Assembly (NCBI GenBank): GCA_030263275.1
Contig: SZOR01000088.1
Span: forward strand, 1-29,215
Origin: DSNY01 sp016861185
GTDB taxonomy: Bacteria > Pseudomonadota > Gammaproteobacteria > Burkholderiales > Burkholderiaceae_F
DNA length: 29,215 nucleotides
Direction: 5' to 3'
In this document: one piece after another, positions 15,308 to 21,679 of the stretch
Numbering within the stretch: the stretch's first letter is position 1
Layout: each line of letters opens with the position of its first letter
Notes under the pieces: model-generated
The model's input: the letters and a program-made list of their open reading frames with translations, nothing else
What the model was told of the DNA's origin: nothing
Databases searched by the model: none
Program-made: the position numbers and the translations under genes

Positions 15308-16491
15308 TGCAGGCTGCCCGCCAGTTCGAACACGGGCACGTACATCAGCACGACGATCAACCCGATCACCGCGCCGATCGCGAGCATCAGGATCGGCTCG
15401 AACAGCCGCGTGAACCATTCGACCGCGCGCGCGATCTCGTCTTCGTGGAAGCTGGCGATGCGCGCCATCAGTTCGCTGATGCGGCCCGAGCGTTCGCCGA
15501 CGCGCAGCATGCGCAGCGCCACCGGCGTCGTCAGCCCGTGCGCGTCGAGCGCCGCCGAGATCGGCTGACCGGTCGCGAGCGACTGCACCGCGGCTTCGAG
15601 CCGCGGGCGCAACTGCGGCGGCAGCATGTCGCCGCATTGCCTGAGCGCAGCGACGATCGGCAGGCCGCTTTGCAGCAGCATGCCGAGCGTCCGATACAGG
15701 CGCGCAAGCTGGTACACGCGCAGCCGCTCGCCGATCGAAGGGACGCGCCACAGCGCGCGCGCCAGCCGCGCGCCGACCGCGGGCCGCGTCGCGGCGTAGG
15801 AGCTCGCGGCGATCACGACGGCAAAGCCCGACAGCGCGACGGCCCAGTGCGCTTCGAAAAAGCGCCCCCAGGCGAGCAGCAGTTGCGACAGGAAGGGCAG
15901 GTCGCGGCCGGCGTCCTCGTAGACCGCGGCGAAACGCGGTACGACGTACGCGAGCAGGAACAGCGTGACCAGCGTGCCGACCGCCAGCAGCAGCACCGGG
16001 TAGATCAGCGCCCCGACGACGCGCTTGCGCACCGCGTCGATCTGACTGCGATACGCCACGAAGCGCGTCAACGCCTCGGGCAGATCACCGGTCTTCTCCG
16101 CGGCCTTGACGGTCGCGACGAACAGCGCCGGAAACGCCGCGGGGTGCTCGGCGAGCGCCGCCGACAGCGGCGCGCCGGCCGATACCGTGCGGATCACCGC
16201 GTCGAGCACCTGGCGCACCGGCGCGCGCTCTTCCTTCTCGGCGAGCGTCTGCAGCGACTCCACCAGCCCGATGCCGGCAGCCAGCAGCGCGCACAACTCC
16301 TGCGCGAACGACAGCAGCGCAAACGACGCACGACCGGGCCGCCAGCGCGCCAGCGAATCCGCCGCGCGCACCGCGACGACGTGATAACCGCGCGCCGCCG
16401 CATCGCGCTGCGCATGCGCGGCGTCGCCGGCTTCGATCGTCAACTGCACCGGATCGGCGCGTGCGGAGATGGCGGTGACTTCGAAGCGCAT
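15304..16491 (-). CDS. gspF: Type II secretion inner-membrane platform protein GspF
   Basis: 395 residues with two GspF-type cytoplasmic four-helix domains (about 60-185 and 265-385) and three membrane helices (about 165-190, 215-235, 365-390). Diagnostic segments are FAQELCALLAAGIGLVESLQTL, VKAAEKTGDLPEAL in the first domain and RLYRTLGMLLQSGLPI and MLRVGERSGRISELM in the second. GspF/PilC couples the ATPase to pilin extraction. It starts 9 bases after gspG and its stop overlaps the gspE start. The length is typical of the family and nothing appears missing. Confidence 0.95.
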   Translation of the reverse strand: MRFEVTAISARADPVQLTIEAGDAAHAQRDAAARGYHVVAVRAADSLARWRPGRASFALLSFAQELCALLAAGIGLVESLQTLAEKEERAPVRQVLDAVIRTVSAGAPLSAALAEHPAAFPALFVATVKAAEKTGDLPEALTRFVAYRSQIDAVRKRVVGALIYPVLLLAVGTLVTLFLLAYVVPRFAAVYEDAGRDLPFLSQLLLAWGRFFEAHWAVALSGFAVVIAASSYAATRPAVGARLARALWRVPSIGERLRVYQLARLYRTLGMLLQSGLPIVAALRQCGDMLPPQLRPRLEAAVQSLATGQPISAALDAHGLTTPVALRMLRVGERSGRISELMARIASFHEDEIARAVEWFTRLFEPILMLAIGAVIGLIVVLMYVPVFELAGSLQ

Positions 16492-16500
16492 CGGCCCGTC

Positions 16501-16944
16501 TCACCAGTTGGTGATGTCCGCCGCTTCCCCGCTGCCGCCGGGCTGGCCATCCTTGCCGAACGAAAGCAGGTCGTATTCGCCGTGCTCCCCCGGCGACTTG
16601 TAGGCGTACGGGCGGCCCCAGGGATCGCTCGGGACGGCCTTCTTCAGGTAGGGGCCGGCCCACTTCGGCTCGTTCGCGGGCTTGTTGACGAGCGCGGCAA
16701 GCCCCGCTTCGGTGGGCGGGTAGCGGCCGACGTCGAGCCGGTACTGATCGAGCGCCTTTTCGAAGGCGTCGATCTGAGCTCTTGCGGCCTTGACTTCCGA
16801 CTTGCCGATCTGGCCGAAGTACTTCGGTCCGACATAGCCCGCCAGCAGGCCGATGATGACCATGACCACCAGCAGCTCGAGCAGCGTGAATCCGCTTCGC
16901 TTGCGCAGTGGCGACACATGGCCGCGTCGGGCCGCCGGACTCAT
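16501..16944 (-). CDS. gspG: Major pseudopilin GspG
   Basis: 147 residues from ATG 16944, preceded by a good AGGAG site 7 bases upstream. An 18-residue leader ends in G18, followed by F19TLLELLVVMVIIGLLAG with Glu23 at +5. The globular part has YRLDVGRYPPTEAGLAALV, WAGPYLKK and PSDPWGRPYAYKSPG, with the calcium-site/C-terminal region YDLLSFGKDGQPGGSGEAADITNW. This is the classical GspG fingerprint. It is the first gene of the secretion operon and should form the bulk of the pseudopilus piston. The leader is longer than usual, but the ribosome-binding site fixes this start. Confidence 0.96.
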   Translation of the reverse strand: MSPAARRGHVSPLRKRSGFTLLELLVVMVIIGLLAGYVGPKYFGQIGKSEVKAARAQIDAFEKALDQYRLDVGRYPPTEAGLAALVNKPANEPKWAGPYLKKAVPSDPWGRPYAYKSPGEHGEYDLLSFGKDGQPGGSGEAADITNW

Positions 16945-16997
16945 GCAGAACTCCTCGTCGCGCTCGCGCGAACACGTGACGCGACAGCGTTCGATTC

Positions 16998-17025
16998 ATT
17001 CTATCGACGGGTCGTTGCGGGTCAC
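16998..17025 (-). promoter_or_regulatory. Candidate sigma-70 promoter for the secretion operon
   Basis: Reading the minus strand, GTGACC (17025-17020) is followed after 16 bases by TAGAAT (17003-16998). These match the -35 and -10 consensus at 4/6 and 5/6 positions. It would give a leader of about 45 bases before the gspG start. This is a fit by eye only. Confidence 0.45.
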
Positions 17026-17108
17026 TGCGACGATGTGTCGCAGCGGGACGATGGCGCGCGCGCACACGGCATGCACGCCGATCGAAGGCGGGGGATCTGC
17101 GGTACGTA

Positions 17109-17124
17109 GCCGGCGACGGCCGGC
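17109..17124 (-). terminator. Small hairpin after the TldD remnant
   Basis: GCCGGC pairs with GCCGGC across GACG just downstream of the remnant's stop codon. It has no T-run and a short stem, so at best it is a weak terminator of the former tldD-type gene. Confidence 0.25.
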
Positions 17125-17132
17125 GCTGCGGC

Positions 17133-17234
17133 TCAGCCCGTGCCGCCGACCGTCAGCCCTTCGATGCGCAGCGTCGGCTGGCCCACGCCGACGGGCACGC
17201 TCTGGCCGTCCTTGCCGCAGGTGCCGGGAGCCAG
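17133..17234 (-). pseudogene. C-terminal remnant of a TldD/PmbA family metallopeptidase
   Basis: Thirty-four codons on the minus strand read LAPGTCGKDGQ, SVPVGVGQPTL, then RIEGLTVGGTG and a stop. This is the conserved C-terminus of TldD-type proteins. The rest of the gene (several hundred codons) is absent. Immediately upstream, another frame reads SEVRRNDIWL (about 17235-17264), which would join to APGTCG after a one-base shift. The remnant is therefore both truncated and probably frameshifted. It lies between the PAS gene and gspG, marking a rearrangement breakpoint. It cannot make a functional peptidase. Confidence 0.8.
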
Positions 17235-17306
17235 ATGTCGTTGCGCCGCACTTCGGACAGCCATTCGAGCGAACAATGCCTCGGTGGCATCTGCGATTTC
17301 AGTGGC

Positions 17307-18587
17307 TCATAGACTGGCGCCAAATTCGGGCGGGCCGCGACCCGCGGCTGCGCCTTGGACGATGGTCTGTGTAGCCGTTACATCCCAGGCGAAGCCGCGA
17401 TAGCCAATGAAGCGCCCGTCTTCGACGCGGGGCAAGCCATGCAACTCGAACACATGCACGGTGCCGTCCGACGGCGTGACGAGACTCACGTGCAGCCCTT
17501 CAAGCGGCATCCGCTTCTCGATTCGGATTAGCGCCCGCGACCAGCCGGCGGGAGTCTCGCCGTCGAAGTTAAGCTGCCAGAGATGTCGACCGCGTACGCT
17601 GTCCTCCGATCCCGTGCGATCGATCCATCCGCCGCGCGCCAGCGAGACGCGTAGGTCGGCGTCGGTTTCCCAGTACCAGCCCGTCTCGCGCACAGCAAGC
17701 TGGCGCAGCCTCGATTCGTTCTCGCGTATCGCCGCCAGCGATGTTTCCGTGGCCGAGATGTCGCGCGCCCAACCGTGGTAGCCGGCGGTTGTCCCATCGG
17801 CTTGCTGCATCGGCCGTGCCCGAAACATGAGCCAGACGGGCGCGGATCTGTCGTCGATGACTCGGGCACGCAGCCAGGTAGTCGGCCGCTGTTCGCGTAG
17901 CGCCCGCTCGAACTGTTCGAGGCGCTGCTCGTCCGCCGAAAAACCGGGCAGTTCACGCAGCGTGCGCCCGACGAAACGCGAACAATCGAAACCGGGGGTG
18001 GTCTCGTAACACGTCGCAAATTGCGTGATGCGGCCACACTGGTCCATCTGCCAGTAATAGTCGTCCGACAGTTCCAGCAGGTCGTCTCTGAACTGCCGTC
18101 CCGCCTGTGCTGCCGTCGCTTCCGCGCGTTGTTCGGTGACGTCCAGGCGCAGGCTCACGATCGCTCCGCTCTCGTTGCGGTAGTCGAGCAATAGCACGAC
18201 GCGGTCGTTGCGCTTGCGTGTGAGCTCGGTGAGCTGTGGCCCCGATCGCCGGCGCGTGGCGTAGTAGAGAAACTCGCGTTCGCTTCGGCCGCCGATGACT
18301 TCCGGTTTGCCGAGACGGTAGTACCGCTTGTTCATGGCCGTATAGGTCACGCCCGGTCGCAGGAAGTCGTCGATCTCAGAGTACATCGCGCGGAAAGGTG
18401 CGTTGCACGCGATCAGTGTGTCTTCGCGATCCCAGACGGCCAAAGGTATGTTCATGTCTTCCAGCGCCTGCGCCAAGCGCTGTTTCGCGCGCTCGCTTTG
18501 GCAGGGCCGGGCCAAGCGCCAGCCGCCGGCGAAGCCAGCAGCAACAGCGAACGAGAGAAGAAGAATGAACCAGAGTTCCGTGTTCAT
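17307..18587 (-). CDS. Membrane-anchored triple-PAS sensor protein without output domain
   Basis: 426 residues from ATG 18587. The frame is open further to 18683, but that would run into the LuxR gene and lacks a better site. One N-terminal membrane helix (about 5-22, WFILLLSFAVAAGFAGG) is followed by three PAS-like domains. The first (~38-150) begins MNIPLAVWDREDTLIACN; the second (~165-280) includes YYWQMDQCGRITQF and ends GYHGWARDIS; the third (~295-410) has WYWETDADLRV and ends GYRGFAWDVT. Such PAS arrays normally feed a histidine kinase, GGDEF or EAL module, but the protein stops 15-20 residues after the third PAS. The terminus abuts the TldD remnant, so truncation is likely. It lies 58 bases after the LuxR-type gene on the same strand. 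Confidence 0.75.
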   Translation of the reverse strand: MNTELWFILLLSFAVAAGFAGGWRLARPCQSERAKQRLAQALEDMNIPLAVWDREDTLIACNAPFRAMYSEIDDFLRPGVTYTAMNKRYYRLGKPEVIGGRSEREFLYYATRRRSGPQLTELTRKRNDRVVLLLDYRNESGAIVSLRLDVTEQRAEATAAQAGRQFRDDLLELSDDYYWQMDQCGRITQFATCYETTPGFDCSRFVGRTLRELPGFSADEQRLEQFERALREQRPTTWLRARVIDDRSAPVWLMFRARPMQQADGTTAGYHGWARDISATETSLAAIRENESRLRQLAVRETGWYWETDADLRVSLARGGWIDRTGSEDSVRGRHLWQLNFDGETPAGWSRALIRIEKRMPLEGLHVSLVTPSDGTVHVFELHGLPRVEDGRFIGYRGFAWDVTATQTIVQGAAAGRGPPEFGASL

Positions 18588-18645
18588 CCGGGGTGGGGAA
18601 TCGGGATTCCAGGTTGGCACATCGTGTGACTGTGCGCGTATTCCA

Positions 18646-19674
18646 TCAGCTTCGCAACAGTCCCAGGTCTGCGGCAATCGCATATGCGTCCCTCAGGTTT
18701 GCAGCGCCGAGTTTCATCTTGATCGAGCGCCGGTGGTAATTGACGCCCGACTCGGCGACGCCCAAGGCAAGTGCGGATTGCACGGCCGTGTCACCTTCAC
18801 GCCACTGGGTCAAGACTGCGAGCTCCCTAGCGGAAAGGCGAGCCCCGTATACCGCATCGCGTTTGAGTGCATCGACCCAGGCATCGACAGCCGTAGACAC
18901 CGCACCTCGTGCAAAGACGCTGCGATCTTTGATCAGTGGCTCTACCCGAGCCGCGTTCAATGATGAGACAAGAACGACGCAGCCGAAACGGGCATGAATT
19001 CCCGGCGCATTGACGGCCGACGGAAAGCAGGCCGCGGCAAAGATCGCGTGCCGCGCGGAGTTCTTGGCGATGCCGCGCGCGATGTCATCGTGGCGCTCGA
19101 TCTCGCTGCCCATGATGGGTCGCCCCGAATCGACAGACTGCTTCAACAGCGGGTCGTTCATATACCAGCGCTGTTGCAAATACCGCGGTACCCAACCGGG
19201 CGTGCAGCCGACCAGCAGATGAAGGTACGGGCCGAGGCGGTGGGCAAGATCGCCGGCGAAGGCAATGTACCCGTCCATGCCGATGCTGGCCGCGAGCGCC
19301 TTCAAATAGGCGTGGACTCCGAGTTCGTCATCGAGCGCCGGATCGGAAGCCCCTCTTGCACTGTCGGCCGTTGGACGAGCCGACTCGTTGCGCGCGCGGT
19401 CGTCTTCCGGAATGCCCGCAAACGCAGCCTGCAGCAGCATCTCGCGCAGCGCATGGCGGTGTGCAGAGGCCTCATCATCGGCATCCAGGAGCAGCCTCAG
19501 AGTACCCAATGTATCGACCGGAAGAGTAAGCGAGACTTGCCCGCCGCCGCGAAGCGACGTGATCCGCCTGCACACGAAACCGGTCGCGCGGCAAATCAGT
19601 TCATAGGTCACCTCGCCGTCGCGGCCGTTAAGTGCATGCTTGAACCGCACGGCGCGGTTGCCGTTTGCCCGCAT
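18646..19674 (-). CDS. LuxR-family regulator with autoinducer-binding-like domain
   Basis: 342 residues from ATG 19674, which has a GGGGGAGG purine run just upstream; an in-frame ATG at 19716 is an alternative. An N-terminal extension of about 120 residues, of unknown type, precedes an autoinducer-binding-like domain. That domain contains the characteristic W....Y........DP pattern (GWVPRYLQQRWYMNDPLL). The C-terminus is a LuxR/FixJ helix-turn-helix: LSARELAVLTQW, VAESGVNYHRRSIKMKLGA. It should bind DNA as a dimer, perhaps in response to an acyl signal, though no luxI synthase is in the window. It is divergent from the thioesterase gene and upstream of the PAS gene, and either could be a target. 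Confidence 0.85.
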   Translation of the reverse strand: MRANGNRAVRFKHALNGRDGEVTYELICRATGFVCRRITSLRGGGQVSLTLPVDTLGTLRLLLDADDEASAHRHALREMLLQAAFAGIPEDDRARNESARPTADSARGASDPALDDELGVHAYLKALAASIGMDGYIAFAGDLAHRLGPYLHLLVGCTPGWVPRYLQQRWYMNDPLLKQSVDSGRPIMGSEIERHDDIARGIAKNSARHAIFAAACFPSAVNAPGIHARFGCVVLVSSLNAARVEPLIKDRSVFARGAVSTAVDAWVDALKRDAVYGARLSARELAVLTQWREGDTAVQSALALGVAESGVNYHRRSIKMKLGAANLRDAYAIAADLGLLRS

Positions 19675-19742
19675 GCCTCCCCCAAGCCATCGGGATCTGT
19701 ATCGTTGACTGATCATTGACGCCGCGTCCGAAACGGGTCAAG

Positions 19743-19754
19743 CGGAAAATTCCG
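19743..19754. promoter_or_regulatory. Inverted repeat CGGAA-N2-TTCCG in the divergent intergenic region
   Basis: The 109 bases between the LuxR-type start and the thioesterase start contain this exact inverted repeat, 29 bases upstream of the thioesterase start. It is a candidate operator for the adjacent regulator. It is shorter than a classical lux box, so the assignment is tentative. Confidence 0.3.
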
Positions 19755-19783
19755 TACATCACCGAAGCGCAGGAGGTATACAC

Positions 19784-20209
19784 ATGCGAACAGAGCTCGA
19801 CGAGGTGCCGTTCGTCCGCGCCTTGGGTGCGAAGTTGGTGAACGCTGCCTCCGGCGAGGCCGTTCTGTCGCTCGACTTGCAGGAACGGCACCTGAACAGT
19901 TGGGCAGTCGCGCACGGCGGCACCTTGATGGCGCTGCTGGATGTGGCGATCGCGCGCGCCGGCAAGACCGTGAGTCGAGGAGCGGCAGGCAGTGTCACGG
20001 TGGAGATGAAGACCAGTTTTCTGCGGCCCTGCGTTGGCCGGATCTCGGCGCGCGCCAGGGTTCTTCACTCGACGGGCAGCCTCGCGTTCTGCGAAGCGGA
20101 GCTGCTCGATCAATCCGGCGAGCTCGCCGCCAAGGCCAGCGCCACGATCAAGTTTCTGCCGGACCGCAAGCTTGCCGAGCGCCCGCCGGCTGCGGATGCA
20201 GCCAAGTAG
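19784..20209 (+). CDS. Hotdog-fold thioesterase (PaaI/YdiI-like)
   Basis: 141 residues with a strong AGGAGG site 7 bases before the ATG. The single hotdog domain carries the family signature WAVAHGGTLMALLDVA. H44-G45-G46 and D53 are the positions expected for acyl-CoA hydrolysis or binding. Later strands (VTVEMKTSFLRPC, RARVLHSTGSLAFCEAEL) match the family pattern. It likely hydrolyses an acyl- or aryl-CoA thioester in the cytoplasm; the substrate is not predictable. It is transcribed away from the LuxR-type regulator, which is a typical regulator/target arrangement. Confidence 0.88.
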   Translation: MRTELDEVPFVRALGAKLVNAASGEAVLSLDLQERHLNSWAVAHGGTLMALLDVAIARAGKTVSRGAAGSVTVEMKTSFLRPCVGRISARARVLHSTGSLAFCEAELLDQSGELAAKASATIKFLPDRKLAERPPAADAAK

Positions 20210-20359
20210 CGCCAGCAAGTCTTCTCTGCTGCGATACGCGCGCGAGTAATGCGTTCTCGCGCACTCGTCAAGTGCGAATTTGCTTGCGTTTGTGAGTTCA
20301 CTCCGGTGCCGCACGTGTCTACCGTGCGCTCCAGCCCGCACATCAGATGAACAACGGCA

Positions 20360-20377
20360 CTCCGCGTTTCAGCGGAG
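20360..20377 (+). promoter_or_regulatory. Leader hairpin before the SpvB-like gene
   Basis: CTCCGC (20360-20365) pairs with GCGGAG (20372-20377) around a 6-base loop, ending 15 bases before the GGAGGAG ribosome-binding site (20393-20399). It could be a weak terminator of the thioesterase transcript or a translation-modulating leader element. The rest of 20210-20404 shows nothing recognisable. Confidence 0.35.
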
Positions 20378-20404
20378 CTGCTGGGCGGTACCGGAGGAGA
20401 ACAA

Positions 20405-21622
20405 ATGTCCAGCTTTGTCCGTAGGGCGCGCGAAGCTATGCGCGTGTTGCCGATTGCCTGGCACTTGGTGCTCGCGGCCAAGCTGATGACGGCGGCGGCA
20501 TTTGGCGCGAACGCGGCCAATGTGTTCACGCCGCACCAGTTCGCGGTCAGCGAGTCAGGCGCTGCGACGCTGACGGTGCCGATCCAGGTGCCGCGCGGCA
20601 CGGCCGGTATGGAGCCGCAGCTTTCCCTCACCTACAGCAGTCAGAGCGGTAACGGCTTGCTCGGACTGGGCTGGTCCCTGTCCGGTGTCTCCGCAATTAC
20701 CCGCTGTCCGCAGACGCTGGCGAGCGATGACGTGCGTGGGGCCGTCAACTTCGACCAGGGCGATCGCTGGTGCCTCGACGGCCAACGCCTGATTCGGACT
20801 GACGCGGATGGGATCAGGCAGGCCGATCAGTCGACTTACGCCGGTGCGGGTGCGGTAATCGAATACCGCACCGAGCGCGACGCGTTTGCCCGCATCCGTG
20901 CGTACCACGGTGCGGCCGTCGGCCCGCCCGATCGCTTCACCGTGTGGACCAAGGGTGGTCAGATGATCGAGTACGGATGGACCGACAACAGCCGCATTCA
21001 GACCCACTTCGTCAACGGCCGTACCAACACCATCAGCCGATGGATGGCAGAGAGGATTTCCGACCGGAACGGAAACTTCATCTCGTTCCAGTATTGCTCA
21101 GGGCAAGTTGATCCGACGAGCAATTCATGCGACGAACTGTTTCGGGGTTCCGCGGTACTTCATTTCGTCCGCTATACGAATCGGAACACAACGTCGCCGG
21201 AGGGACGCTTCGCGGTGCTTTTCCGATATGGCCCGCGCGAGGACGTGATCCCAACCTTTCATGCCGGATCCCGCTCGGTTCAGACACAGCGCATTACGCA
21301 CATCGAAACCTACCTCGACTGGCAAGGCGTCGCCAACCCCGGCCGTTTGATACGGCGCTACACGCTGACCTACGAGCCTCTTCAGGACGCCTCGGGTCGT
21401 TTCATTCGAGCCACTGCTGCATCACGTTTGACCCGCGTTCAGGAGTCGGTCGCGGACGCGAACGTGTTGCCGTTGCGGCCCATTGATCTGCAGTTCAGCT
21501 CGGACCTGGTGTTCGGGCAGTCCGTCGCTCACGTGCAGGCGCCGCCTCCGCCGCGTCCGCCGGGCGACATTGAGGGTTGCGGCGGCGTGGTCCGAAACGG
21601 GATTCGAACGCTGTGTCCTTGA
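20405..21622 (+). CDS. SpvB-like N-terminal module of a split TcB/RHS toxin-type protein
   Basis: 405 residues behind a strong GGAGGAG site. A hydrophobic N-terminal segment (about 14-38, ending NAANVF) is probably an export signal. The domain from about residue 40 to 370 is SpvB-like. It has FAVSESGAATLTVPIQVPRGTAGMEPQLSLTYSSQSGNGLLGLGWSLSGVS split over 45-95, and then ITRCP, the classical start of TcB/SpvB proteins. The tail is proline-rich (APPPPRPPGD) and ends in CP. In Tc toxins this domain is the first part of a long B subunit. Here it ends at TGA and the FG-GAP part is the next ORF, in the same frame. There is no SpvB ADP-ribosyltransferase domain, so it is structural rather than enzymatic. 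Confidence 0.85.
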   Translation: MSSFVRRAREAMRVLPIAWHLVLAAKLMTAAAFGANAANVFTPHQFAVSESGAATLTVPIQVPRGTAGMEPQLSLTYSSQSGNGLLGLGWSLSGVSAITRCPQTLASDDVRGAVNFDQGDRWCLDGQRLIRTDADGIRQADQSTYAGAGAVIEYRTERDAFARIRAYHGAAVGPPDRFTVWTKGGQMIEYGWTDNSRIQTHFVNGRTNTISRWMAERISDRNGNFISFQYCSGQVDPTSNSCDELFRGSAVLHFVRYTNRNTTSPEGRFAVLFRYGPREDVIPTFHAGSRSVQTQRITHIETYLDWQGVANPGRLIRRYTLTYEPLQDASGRFIRATAASRLTRVQESVADANVLPLRPIDLQFSSDLVFGQSVAHVQAPPPPRPPGDIEGCGGVVRNGIRTLCP

Positions 21623-21679
21623 CGACCTGATCTGCGGTCCCGCAACTCGATCCGGATTCCTCGATGCTGGCGGCTCACC

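Noticed and set aside
14956..17109. 717-codon plus-strand frame across gspE, gspF and gspG
   Set aside because: Almost pure Arg/Ala/Gln low-complexity translation with no motifs, lying over three certain genes.
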